This document shows, piece by piece, positions 1 through 11,262 of a stretch of 64,000 bases of DNA. Every line of letters begins with the position of its first letter. Positions within the stretch are counted from its first letter, which is position 1. The DNA is from Theocolax elegans. Taxonomy: Eukaryota > Arthropoda > Insecta > Hymenoptera > Cerocephalidae. The notes beneath the pieces are model-generated. The model did not search any database. It saw only the letters and a program-made list of their open reading frames with translations, and was not told the DNA's origin. The translations under genes and the position numbers were made by a program. The stretch is from NCBI GenBank assembly GCA_026168455.1, contig CM047425.1:27149058-27213057 (forward strand), written 5' to 3'.

Positions 1-35
1 GGCGTGCCCCTCATCGACACAACTTTTTCACCTCG

Positions 36-136
36 CTGATAGTGCATAGTATCCAAGGTCAGTCGCTACGAATCGTGCATTCGCAATTGTTTTGATGATC
101 CATCTGTGTCTAACATGCTGATAGTGTACAGTATCC
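36..136. repeat. short direct repeat pair at the left edge
   Basis: The 19-bp motif CTGATAGTGCATAGTATCC (36-54) recurs with two changes at 118-136. The window starts inside this sequence, so its full extent is not visible. It lies just outside the inverted repeat that starts near 161. Confidence 0.5.
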
Positions 137-160
137 GAATGACACGTGTCTCTCATCGCC

Positions 161-375
161 ATTAATGTTACCAATATTTTCTTTAATTTATAACAATAAA
201 TTTCATGTATTTGATTGTTTATGGTTTCCTTTCATAAAGTTTATTTCTGAGGTCAAAACAAATTTTTTAATTTCATCTGTTTTTTCTATTTAATATTTAA
301 AGAAATGTGATTTTGATTTACTGCGGTGTCCAGCTTTTGGTACTTTTTTACCTTACAATTTTTTTCTTAACTAAA
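161..375 (+). repeat. left arm of a ~200 bp inverted repeat (partner 5150-5379)
   Basis: The reverse complement of 5150-5379 matches this stretch over about 200 bp with small indels. Shared blocks include TTATAACAATAAATTTCAT, GATTGTTTATGGTTTC and AGAAATGTGATTTTGA. The arms face each other across 4.8 kb that holds a promoter and a spliced gene. They could be terminal inverted repeats of a 5.2-kb element, or two opposed copies of a dispersed repeat. No target duplication could be fixed. Confidence 0.65.
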
Positions 376-3008
376 ATTTTTGGTTATAATTATCGATTGC
401 TTTAAAGTGACAATTTGAATATCTAAATGCATAACGTTTTGAGGACATATTAGTCTCCATCTTCAGGTGATAAACTTTATTAATAATAATTAATACATTG
501 AATAAGTATAATCGTCATGAACAAAAAAGATTTTTACTCTATTATCACAAAGCGTTTATGAAATTGTCAAGTAATTCCACATGTCATTACATATCTATAA
601 AATTCAAATATATTACAATTTTTAAATAATAACATAGCAACAAGACTAAATAATTAATTGACAGAATACTCACAAAAATCAGAAGGCAATCGACATCAAA
701 TTTTTTTTACTTTTAATTGATAATATTTGATTAAAAATTAATTTATTTAATATTTCAATTAAATGTTCATTTAAATTAAGTAAATAATCAAACATTAAAA
801 AAACAAAGAAACATATAAACATTCAATAAAATTGCGTATAGGACGATACACACGCCTGTAATACAAATATTCAACTGGATACCTTTTAAAATGATCACAG
901 AATTTGACTAGAAAAAGTACCGATAATGCAGGAAACTATATAATTGACCAAGAATATATAATCGGTATTACAGACAACTATATCACTCGCAAATATTTGA
1001 ATTTAACTTTCATTAAGATATATAAATGAACAAAAAAATATTTTAAAAGTTATTTATCTATTATTTGGAATTCGAAATATTGAACAAAATACAAAATGAC
1101 TGAAAATTGTATTACTTTCGAAATAATAATTACTCTATTTCTCGTAAGAATTAAAGAAACTACACTTCTAATTTTAAAATTTGAAATATCGCACATATTT
1201 TTAATAAGTCTTCGTCAAATTGGATCCCGCCTAATATTACTTTATAATAAAAAATTACGTACATTTATTAGTATTATCGACATCGTCTGTTTCACACGGT
1301 TTGTTCTTACTTTTACAGTATGAAATTCCATTTTTATATTTTAACAATAAATTTCTATATATCGTAAGTTTATACTGTAAGGTGATAAGTTAACATGAAT
1401 GATGTTTTAAAACTTAGCTGTTTTAATTTCTCAACCACTCGTTTATAATAAAATTGTACGATACGATGAATCAGTTAAGATGACAAGATTTCCTCAAATG
1501 TAAAATATATAAAGTTCATTATTCAGCAGTTGTCGAGTGTCTATTTCAAAGTATATAATGTATATTATATTTTACAAAGCTATTCAATCAGTTCTTCTGC
1601 AAAAGTCATGGATCGCGTAACGAAGCTTCACGCGGTTAGCGTGTTTTTTTTTGTGTTCTTTGTATTGTGATCAATTACGAACCTATGATTTGTAACGTCC
1701 GTTGAAATTTTTATATTATTAGAATAGAAAATAGTAGTTTTGCACGAGTAAAATGCGTACGTGACAAAATTCATGCGTTTAGGCTTAAGAACATTCGAGA
1801 AGAAGCGAAGGAAAATTTTACATAATTGCATTTTTATGACCCACGCTAGGCAAGCATGGTCAAGTACACCAGCCAATACATACATACTCCGTCTGGATTT
1901 TTGGGTTTTTACGCAGACTAATTAGCCCTATACTCTCTCTTTCCATACCGAATATTCTCGAAATCAATGCGCAGTTGACAATTTTTGCATCGAAACTTCT
2001 CGAATGAATATATGTGATATATTTTTATATAAACTCAATTCTAATTTAACGAGTCGATTTTTACATTTATATTATATTATTCATTTTTATTATAAAACTT
2101 GTAGATGAATGATTTTTTTTTGTTTATTTATTAATTGATAAAATAATCATGAAAATAACTGAAAATATATATAAATTTGTAACACATATGTTTAAATATA
2201 TGATTGCGTAAATAGTTTAAAATAGTAGTAGTATTAGTTAGTTAAAATAGCGACAGTTAATGTTTAAATATTATTGACAAAATAAATGATTATTCACAAT
2301 TAAATACGTGAGATATTTATGCGTATTTTAATTATCTTTTTAGAAATTGAACTCATATATAAAATAAAATATAAATAAAGATTAACATTCAATTATTGCA
2401 ATAAACTATAATAAGTCAACAAATTAGAATCTAATAAATTTTCATCTATATAATTTTAATTGATAGATATTTATTTATATTTTATTACAATAAATAGTTA
2501 TTTTAGTTCAGAATAATTGAATCAAAATTTTTTTTTTAAATCAATTATTGATTTTAAAAGGGTATATAAACGAAGATTTAATAGCAAAAATAAATAATTG
2601 AAATAAATAATAGTATTTGAATATTAATTTAAAATCAGTAAATATGCAGTACAAATTTTTACATAAAATGATATAAAAAAAGGTTATTAAAAATTCGCAT
2701 ATATGCACCAAAATATTTTTCGTTTAGATATTTATTTATAACAAATTGCTAGTAAACTGATTAAACTGAATTTATAAGCATTATTATAATAAAATGTAAA
2801 ATTTAGATAGTATAAAAGATTATTTGTAATTGAGTAGTTAATCTTTAAAAATTATTACAATTAGAATTTGTGAAAATAAGTGTAAATGTTATAGTTATAA
2901 ATAAATAATTTTAGAATAAGCATAGTATAGTATACAGCAGAAAATTCGAGAAAAATTGTACAGGGAAGGTGAGGAGGGATATCCCTACCAAACCACCCTC
3001 ACTAATTG
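376..3008. other. AT-rich spacer without a recognised gene
   Basis: Strongly AT-rich DNA with frequent stops in all frames. The ORFs of 75 and 85 aa here resemble nothing I recognise and have spacer-like composition. The only structure identified is the partial MITE copy at 1060-1250. Confidence 0.5.
1060..1250 (+). repeat. truncated copy of the MITE at 4456-4750
   Basis: The stretch beginning TTTGGAATTCGAAATATTGA is collinear with 4566-4750, including the right terminal repeat (CACATATTTTTAATAAG, then a CTAATATTAC-like end). The left terminal repeat is missing, so this is a left-truncated copy. Confidence 0.55.
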
Positions 3009-3140
3009 CATGGGCCCATGTATAAAAGGGAGTGCTCGGAGGGCCAGAGCACCATTCATAACCACTCGCTCCCTTAGTATAGTACAATATATATATACAT
3101 TTAATCTTTGCTCAAACTTATTTTTTCGATATTCACCAAA
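3009..3140 (+). promoter_or_regulatory. TATA-box core promoter with leader exon and 5' splice donor
   Basis: A consensus TATA box TATAAAAGG lies at 3021-3029, directly preceded by the 12-bp palindrome CATGGGCCCATG (3009-3020). It is followed by a short inverted repeat GTGCTC...GAGCAC (about 3032-3052). A start site would be expected near 3050. A strong 5' splice donor GTAAGT begins at 3141, giving a leader exon of roughly 90 nt. The nearest suitable acceptor is the AG at 3677-3678, just before the ATG at 3700. The local GC-richness in AT-rich DNA supports a real promoter. Direction and link to the downstream gene are inferred. Confidence 0.55.
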
Positions 3141-3699
3141 GTAAGTAACATTCGAATTCCATATTTCTGTCCCTCAGAGAAGAAAAGGAGAGCATTGAAT
3201 TTCGATGTATATCCTATCTCTGAGTTTTATAAACACGTTAAGCAACAAATGGGACTGAAGTAAAGATCACTTAAGTTTATAGCTTAAGGATTTTTACTAT
3301 ACAGAAACCTTAGCTTGTGTTTATCGCGTCTTCATTTAAAATAAAACATATCTTCTTTTACTATACATACCAAATATTAATAAGCCAAAGGTTACTTCAC
3401 CGAAGAAGTACAACCTAGCTTTGTATTTGAGTCTTTCGGGTAGGAACAAATTTTTATTTTATTAATTTTTCTTTCCCTTATTTAAATAAAATTAAAAGTT
3501 TATAATAAATATTTCTTTAAACAATAATTATTTCTCCAAGGAAAAATATACTTAAGCTCGCCCTAGCTATTAGATTTATTTCTAGGCTAGAAAGTAGTTG
3601 CGAAAATATATTCACACAAGCTATTAGATTAATTTCTAGGCTTTGAATACTCGCATTATTATATTAAAGACGTAACAGATTCGTACTATAGCGCAAAAT
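3141..3699 (+). other. presumed 5' intron with a 54-bp spaced direct repeat
   Basis: Between the donor at 3141 and the coding exon at 3700 there is no credible ORF. A ~25-bp segment beginning AGCTATTAGAT and ending CTAGGCT occurs at 3565 and again at 3619. A candidate acceptor (GTAACAG) ends at 3678, leaving a 21-nt untranslated stretch before the ATG. Confidence 0.35.
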
Positions 3700-4977
3700 A
3701 TGAAAAGAAGCGATTTGTATTCTTTACAAACGAACGTGATTTTAAACAAATTGAAATCCATTTTGTTACATTGCCGTTTAAATACCATAACAAAATTATA
3801 TAAATTAGGCCTTTTTCAAAACAAATATATTTTAGAAATTGTGATAAGTGTTATCAAACGTTTGTATCCTCAAGGACATCCTGAGGCAAATGAGATTTTA
3901 CAAAAATATAGTAATTACATATCGAGATTCTTCGTCATTATTACGCTGAATTTATATGTTTCAGAGTAATGTAACGAGAAATTAATTATATTTACAGTGT
4001 TACTTCAAATGGTGGAGGATTTAGAAGGTGATAGTTTAATATCAAAATGTGATTTAAAAAGTGGTAATTTAAAAGTGTTTAATATTTATTAAATCTATTT
4101 AAAAGTGTTAGTAAATCACTTTATTTGGAATTATTTACAGTGAAAGATAATGAACCATCGACAAGTAGAACATCGGAAGATGATAATTTAATACCAAAAT
4201 GTGCTGTAAAAAATGGTAATTTAAAAACGTTTCATATTTATTCAATATATTTAGAAGACTTAGTAAAATTTTTATAATTAATTATAGTACGAGATATTAA
4301 ACCGTCATCAAGTAGAGTATGTACGGAGATTATTGAACTACCATCAGATAGTGATAGCAACGAAAGTGAAACAGAAGACTGTAAAAATGAGACCAAACCA
4401 TGTGAAACAGACGATGCCGGCAATACTAATGAAGGTACGTAATTTTTATTATATAGTAATATTGAGTGAGGGGGGTGTGATTTGTCGAAGACTCATTAAA
4501 AATATGTGCGATATTTCGAATTTAAAAAATTAGAATACACAATAATATACAAAATAATGTATTTACTACTTGGAATTCGAAATATTGAACCAAATACAAC
4601 ATAACTGAAGATTTTATTATTTTCGAAATAATGACGATTCTATTTTTCTTAGTTCAAATTAAAGAAACTGTATGTTTAATTTTTAAAATTCGAAATATCC
4701 CACATATTTTTAATGAGGCTTTGACAAATTCGACCCAAACCCAGTAATATTTATACCGTAAAAATTTTAAGTGATTTATTGAGAGGTATTAGTAAGTAAT
4801 TTTTTATAATTAATTACAGTACGAGATATTAAACCATCGTTAAATAAAGTATGTGTGGACATTATTAATCTGTCATCATCGGATAGTGATAGCACCGAAA
4901 GTGAAAAGGAAGATTGCGGAAGTGAAACAGAATCATGCCAAACAGACGATGATGATATTAATAACGAACGTACGTAA
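3700..4977 (+). CDS. predicted spliced gene with duplicated SUMO-interacting-motif exons (218 aa)
   Basis: No family recognised. Five exons with GT-AG borders can be read: 3700-3910, 3998-4063, 4141-4215, 4288-4434 and 4820-4977 (TAA at 4975-4977), with AATAAA at 5016. Every internal junction is phase 1, and total coding length is 657 nt with no internal stop. Exon 1 encodes about 70 residues of leucine/lysine-rich, probably helical sequence. Exons 2 and 3 are related to each other (shared DDNLIPKC-type text). Exons 4 and 5 are clear duplicates starting VRDIKPS, each with a hydrophobic-acidic motif (EIIELPSDSDS and DIINLSSSDSD) like SUMO-interacting motifs, then Ser/Glu/Asp/Cys-rich tails. 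Introns are short; intron 4 holds a MITE. It lies between inverted repeats, 0.6 kb upstream of Polinton polymerase. It may be a passenger gene of an element or a host gene. Function is inferred only from the motif. Confidence 0.55.
4456..4750. mobile_element. MITE with ~65 bp terminal inverted repeats, inside an intron
   Basis: Positions 4456-4523 and 4686-4750 are imperfect inverted repeats (shared core ATTAAAAATATGTG and CGATATTTCGAATT). The interior is AT-rich and non-coding. A left-truncated relative lies at 1060-1250. It sits wholly within the intron between the two SUMO-motif exons, so it would be removed by splicing. Superfamily not determined. Confidence 0.5.
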
Positions 4978-5015
4978 TACTCAAATTGTAAAATGTATTT
5001 GTAAACAATTTTTAG

Positions 5016-5021
5016 AATAAA
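5016..5021 (+). terminator. poly(A) signal AATAAA of the spliced gene
   Basis: AATAAA lies 38 nt after the predicted stop codon at 4975-4977. This is a plausible distance for a 3' end signal of the gene starting at 3700. The hexamer is common in AT-rich DNA, so position is the main support. Confidence 0.35.
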
Positions 5022-5149
5022 AAGGTGTACAATCTACTTAAAATTTCATATACTGATTCTTCAGAAACAAACCCTTATTTAAAATGTAATTTTTCTGTAA
5101 CATGAAATTAATTTTTCAATTTTTGATATAATTCTGAATTCTCTATATC

Positions 5150-5379
5150 AGTTATGAAAAAATTCTAAGATAAAAATATACCAATAGCTGGACACTTCAG
5201 TAACTCAAAATCACATTTCTTTAAATATTAATTAGAAAAACAGATAAAATTAAAAAAATTTGTTTTAATCTAAGAAAGAAACTTTAGGTTTAATTAAAAG
5301 AAACCATAAACAATCAAATATATGAAATTTATTGTTATAAATTAAATAAACTATTGGTAAGTTTAATGTATCTATAAGT
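5150..5379 (-). repeat. right arm of the ~200 bp inverted repeat (partner 161-375)
   Basis: Reverse-complement partner of the left arm. Its right edge is 234 bp before the polymerase start codon. It could also be the terminal repeat of the Polinton that follows, because Polintons have long terminal inverted repeats and often have polymerase next to one end. The sequence alone does not decide between these readings. Confidence 0.6.
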
Positions 5380-5613
5380 TGACACCAATAGAAAAAGTTT
5401 GTCCCGTTCCAAAAATGGCAGCTCCAATACTTGAATACTGTTGTTTAATTGTTAAAAGACTTGTAAATTTATAACTAAAAAAGAACAAAATTTTATATTT
5501 GTATTATATATTTTGACACAATTATTTTGACGTTGTTACGAACCAGTGAATTACTACTCGTCTTTTTTAATAGCTCTGAAATCATTTTTAAAATTTAGAT
5601 TGAAAAACGTTAA

Positions 5614-8600
5614 ATGCATACTGTTATCTTTAAAGAAATAATTAAAAAATTTTCAGAATGTGAAATACAAATCGGACAAGGTGCTGGTACCAATAATCCA
5701 CGATTTTTAATCCAAAGTGAAAAGTCACGTTTTTATCAACGCTTTGGATTAGAAGGTGTTGAGATTCAAGGACGTATAGCGAATGTTCCAGAAGGATACA
5801 ATATTTTAGAATGGCTGGAAAGCGCAGTAAGAGAATTGCAAACAAAACTCGTCAATGGTCGTACTGCCACCAATTTTATCGGTATCATAATGGACTCGAA
5901 TAGTCTCAACCATGGACCTCTTTGGTTATTTTATAGACCTATTCATACTTTTAACGCAGACGAATTATGGAATATGATATTTAACGTGACGCAGAGTGGA
6001 GCGGAATTTGGTATGGATAACCTATTGAGTTTTAAATGCAATATTGTTAATGACGTGAGAGGTGCAGGTCGCGTAGCATTAAACGAAGAATCGGTAAGCA
6101 AGAAATCAATTTTATCCATCAAGAATGATGACAATCTGTGTTTACCGCGTTCGCTCGTTACAAGTTACGTATATCATGTTAGAGGTCAAATTCGTTCAGG
6201 GGAATTGCATGAACGTTGGAACAGTATACGCCGAAGTAATAGCAGTGTACAAAAAAAAGCAGCTTTGGATCTAGTACGACAGGCAAACGTAAATATTCCG
6301 GCATCAGGATGTGGGCTCGATGAAATTCACAATTTTTAAAAGTTTTTCGCTCCGCTCGGTGTAACATTAGCGATATACTCTTTTAGACATTTTGGTCTTG
6401 GATATTTACCAATTTATGATGGAGCGAAATTTGTCATAGATATAAATAAACAGATTAATTATACTTTAAGGATTATGAACTATGAAACATCGAGGCACTA
6501 CCAACCTATTTTGAATTTACTAGCGGCAAGCGGTTCCAGAGATTATTGCATTCCTTGCAACAAAACGTACAAAAATGTTGAAGATCATAGATGTTCCAAT
6601 GAATGTTATAAATGTATGAAAATTCCTGCTTGCGAAGTAATTAGTGTTACAAAAAAATGTTTGACGTGTTTGAGAGATTTTTTTGGAGATCATTGCTTCG
6701 AAAATCATTTAAGAAAAATTCATTTAATAAATCGTCTAGTGTTTGCGAAATGATTAGAAGATGCGTAAAATGTTTACAAACTGTACGTTCTAAAAATCGT
6801 AATAAGAAATACGAATGTGAAGTCACTTTTTGTAAAGTACGTAAAGAGTATTTATCATCAAATCATTTTTGTTGCATAAAACCGATTAAAAATAATCAAT
6901 TAAACGCACCCAAAAATTTGTATTTCTTTTATGATTTTGAAACACAGCAAACAATGCAGGTAGCGGGTGATGAAAATAAAAAGATACACATCGTAAATTT
7001 AGGTGTAGTTCAACAAGCATGTACTTTTTGTCTTCAAGATACTGAAATTACAAATATGTGTAGTTATTGCGGTATAAGGGAATACGTATTTACTAGAGAT
7101 CCTGTAGAAGAATTTGTAGAGTTGGCTGTTACCAGACGAAACACATTCTCAAAAATTGTTTGCATCGCTCACAATTCTCAAGGCTTCGACGCTCAATTTA
7201 TTTTTAAGTATCTTGTAGAGAAGTATTGTGACAGGGTTGCACCTACCGTCATCTTAAACGGATCCAAAATTATTTCGATGACTATTATGAACGTTAAATT
7301 CATTGATAGTTTAAATTTTTTTCATATGCCCTTAAGCAGTCTACCTAAAGCGTTTGGTTTATCAGGAATCGAAAAAGGAACATTTCCACATTTTTTTAAT
7401 ACAGCTGAAAACGGAAACTATGTAAGTCCTCTTCCACCTACATCAGCATATGGTGTCGATACTATGGGTGACAAAGAAAGAGCAATTTTTTTGGAGTGGT
7501 ATACCACGCAAACACAAGTCGGATACGTTTTCAATTTTAAAGAAGAAATTGTTAAATACTGTAAGCAAGATGTAATCATTCTGAGATTGGCATGTCTGAC
7601 CTGTCGAGAGATGTTTATAGACTACAGTGTCGACCCTTTTATTGACTGTACGACCATAGCATCAACTTGTTTGCGTGTATATCGAAAAAATTTTTTGAAA
7701 GATAATCAAATAGGTGTTGTACCTAGTGGTGGTTATCGAAGAAAAGACAATCAATCTGTAAAAGCTATACGATGGTTGTATTGGATGGAACAAAAGGTTT
7801 TAAAACGTAGAGTCATACATGCAGGAAAATCACGCGAGAAAAGGCTTTTGGAAGGTATTTTGGTAGATGGATATTGCGAACCTAATCAGAATGACCAACA
7901 TCGTGGAATAGTTTTTCAATTTCACGGATGCTTTTGGCATGGTTGTCCTCGTTGTCACATAATTAATAGAGATAAGCTTTTATTAACCGGCGAAACAATG
8001 GATAAATGGTACAAAAAAACTTGTTTTACCAGTGAGAGAATTAAAATATACAATTCTGAATTAATTGAAATTTGTGAGTGTACTTTCCAAGAACAGATTT
8101 CGAGCAACGATGATATGAAAAATTTGTTAAAAACTATTTCATCAACAATTTTACGAAAACCTCTTGATCCCCGTGACGCATTCTTCGGTGGACGTACAGA
8201 TAATAACGTAAAAATATATGATTGCAATCCAATGGAAAAAATTAAATACTTTGATGTTTGTTCGCTTTATCCTTACATATGTAAAAGAGGAAAATACCCA
8301 TTGGGTCATCCAACGATATATGTGGGCGAAGAAGAATGTTACAAATTCATGAACAGTAAAACTGACATTTCCAAAGTTGACGGTCTTATAATGTATGATA
8401 TATTACCACCTCGTAACCTATACCACCCTGTCTTACTAGTAAGAATGCACGGTAAATTAATTTTTCCGTTGTGCCGAATGTGTTGCGAACAGTTGGTACA
8501 AGTTGATTGCCCGCACAATGATACAAAAGATAGGGTCTTAAATGGTACATGGATATCCGAAGAAGTCAAGAAAGCTATAGAAATGGGGTACGTGATAATA

Positions 8601-8792
8601 CACGTCTATGTTATTTGGGAATACGAAATGACACAGTATGACCCATCTACCAGAACAGGAGGGATTTTTACTGAATATATAAATGAATTTTTTAAACGGA
8701 AAACGGAAGCATCAGGATATCCTCCAGAATGTTTAACAGACGATGACAAAAATAATTACCTAAAAGATTTTGAATCGTGTGAGGGTATACGT
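5614..8792 (+). pseudogene. Polinton/Maverick protein-primed DNA polymerase B, N-terminal and exonuclease part
   Basis: A family-B, protein-primed polymerase would replicate the linear element. The first 241 codons are the N-terminal region typical of insect Polinton polymerases. An in-frame TAA at 6337-6339 interrupts it and the same frame then continues. A frameshift between about 6700 and 6735 moves the reading to the frame ending at 8792. Cys-rich zinc-binding text occupies 6550-6900. Exonuclease motifs are present: YDFET (Asp at 6933), NSQGFD (7173-7190) and YCKQD (Asp at 7569). Polymerase motif A, DVCSLYP, starts at 8253. Coding breaks at codon 8790-8792 where a solo LTR is inserted; the rest resumes at 10276. 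Family assignment is secure; the gene is dead or needs resequencing. Confidence 0.88.
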
Positions 8793-10271
8793 TGTGACAA
8801 TGTGCTTTGCACATGTCAAGAGCGAGCGACAGAACCCTTGGCGAACACCTACCTACCCGTATAAGCTAGACGAGTCCCTAGCTACACCTACCTACCCATA
8901 TACTATTCCCTAGCTACCTACCCGCACATCAACTACGCCCTGCCTACCCGCACATCAACTACGCCCTGCCTACCCTCACATCCTAAATACCCCTTCCCAA
9001 GCACAGTACACAACACTGAGGTGGTCCTGGCGATGAGGACCTTGGGCGAGCTCAGATTATCAGGTGGGCTCCTCCGAGTCTGGTACTGCAAACAGGATAT
9101 TCAAGGGAGGCGATCACCAGGAAGCCTCCAGGACCCTGCGAAGCCTCACAGTATAGCAGTGAAGGCGATGAGGTGGTATCCAGGCAGGAAGCAGGAGAAC
9201 CTCCAACGCCAACAAAATACAGCTGTAAAAGAGCCACGTAATCAATACAAGTACGCATTAAGAGGACGAGGAGCAAGGAAGAAGATATACAGCTGTATGT
9301 AAACACTACAGCTGTACAAGGAACAGTATAGAGCAGAATGAGGTTAGGTTGTCATACGTAAACAACGTATATAGCAGACCTCTTTCACAGTATATAAAAT
9401 AAATACGCATACTTGCGTAATCCCCACGACAAAGTATTTACCTGGAGCTGTAGACAAAGAGGCTATCAGTCACCGAGGTTGACGTCGTCGAGGAGAGAGG
9501 TGAATCGGCCCCGAGCAGCGATGCGGCGGCGGGTGAGTTCGTACCTGAAACTCACACCGTACAACTTAGTGAATAACGCTAGAAGGAACGAGACAATAAT
9601 TACCTGGGAAGAGGTCGTACCGCATCTCCGAGACGGAAGCAGCACCAGGTCATCATCACCATACAGCCGATTTGTACCGATACAGCCTGAACACAGCGGC
9701 ACTCGACCCGCTCGCGTGACGCGAGATCGAGGTACCGCGCACGAGTAAGTACTGCGCAGGCGCGCGGTACGAACACGGAGCTCTCGAGCACGCCGAGAAG
9801 CAGAGCTCTACGGTCCGCCGTCCTGAACGGACAAATCTCTAACGCTAGCCCGACATCGTGTCTTGTGCCTCGAAAGTCGGAGAGATCGAGTACGAGTGAG
9901 CAAAGCAAGAGAGAAAGAGAAAGAGAGAGCAATAGCGTCCCAACCTGGTGTTCCGGAGACGTTGTAAAGGTTGGTGAACCATTACTCCCCTGCTGATGGT
10001 ACCGCCGAGTACCGCCGATAGTGCGTGCAAGCATCCCGTCCGTCCCATCCTTTCCCTTCCTCTCCCGTACAGCGAACCGGGATAGTAGCAGCGGAGCACA
10101 GCTCCAAGTAATGAACGATAACCCGCGAGTTATCGGATTAGTTGCCGTGTAATAACGCGGCTGGCGCCCACCCCAATAATTAATATAGTTAATTAATAAA
10201 TACGTGTTTTATTATTAATTAATTGCTGATCTTTATTTGACCTGCACCCTGATCCCCAGTGCAGCGTTACA
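8793..10271 (+). mobile_element. solo LTR (~1.48 kb) inserted in the polymerase gene
   Basis: The insert starts TGTGACAATGTGC and ends GCAGCGTTACA, the TG...CA ends of LTRs. The 4-bp sequence ACGT lies on both sides (8789-8792 and 10272-10275). Removing the insert plus one ACGT rejoins the polymerase reading frame exactly. Inside are a CCTACC-rich minisatellite (about 8840-8985) and a GC-rich centre. TGGCGCCCAC, a typical primer-binding-like string, lies about 115 bp before the right end, so an unusual truncated element rather than a pure solo LTR is possible. ORFs inside (for example 9413-9748) look incidental. A 4-bp duplication fits Gypsy-type integrases. Confidence 0.75.
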
Positions 10272-10275
10272 ACGT

Positions 10276-11055
10276 ATAGATAAAAACAAAATAAAATTTA
10301 ATCCTGCTTTAAGGTATCTGGCCAAATTATGTTTAAATTCCCTTTGGGGTAAGTTAGCACAACGAGAAAATATGTTATAAACAGAAGTTATTAAAGATCC
10401 TAAAGAATTAGTCAATTTATTAGTTGATCCGGAAATAAGAGTAAACAGTATCGTACCCGTTAATGATGAAACGGTTTATACATCCTGGTGCTATAAAAAT
10501 GATAATTTTGATTCTGTCACTGCAACCAACGTTGTCGTAGCGGCATTTACAACAGCTCAAGCCAGATTGAAATTATTTGGATATTTACAGGAGATGGGTC
10601 CTTCCGTATTATATTATGACACGGACTCTGTTTTTTACGTTAGTAAACCCGGTGCAAATGATTTACCAACTGGTACGATGCTCGGAGATCTAACTGATGA
10701 AATGTCAGAATACGGTACAGGTACGTACATTGCATCTTTTATATCGGGAGGCCCAAAATTTTACGCGTACAAATATAAGACAACCGCCGGAGATGAATAT
10801 TCTACATGCAAAGTAAAAGGTATTAGACTGAATTACAGTGCAAAGCAGTTGATCAATTTTAGAACTATTCGACAGATGATAGAGGGTGACAGAGAGAGGA
10901 TAAACGTAAATACTCAATCGATACGTCGTACAAGATTTCACGATGCTATTTCGCAACCTGAAACAAAAATGTGCAGACCTGTTTATGGGAAAAGAAAATT
11001 TATTGGTTTAAATAAAAGTTTACCTTATGGTTACACGGTTTCAAATGATACATAA
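10276..11055 (+). pseudogene. Polinton DNA polymerase B, C-terminal palm part
   Basis: Continuation of the polymerase after the LTR. The motif-B region KLCLNSLWGKL lies at about 10324-10356. An in-frame TAA follows at 10378-10380. Motif C, YYDTDS, is at 10612-10626 with both catalytic aspartates. The open part from 10567 (162 aa) runs to the natural stop at 11055 and includes the thumb-like C terminus. Motifs A, B and C are therefore all retained, but the gene has two stops, one frameshift and one insertion. Confidence 0.85.
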
Positions 11056-11262
11056 TTTAACTCTTGCCTGAACAGCAGAGTACAGTGTGAAGCGCGAGTC
11101 GGGCGGTTCGAGATGCTCGAGCAGTAGGCAAAGCGCTAAATGCTAGTTTGCGAGCGGCCGCGCGCGGGAGAGACAAACCGCGGTGACCTAGCTCCTCGAC
11201 AGAGGCGTAAACGACGCAAGATAAAATGTTGAATTTTCTGGTAGATTTTATCAGTAGGAAAC

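Noticed and set aside
5642..6367. Minus-strand ORFs opposite the polymerase
   Set aside because: Shadows of the real coding strand, which carries all the family motifs.
9021..10099. ORFs of 78-144 aa inside the solo LTR
   Set aside because: GC-rich LTR sequence is open by chance; overlapping ORFs occur on both strands and none has a domain.
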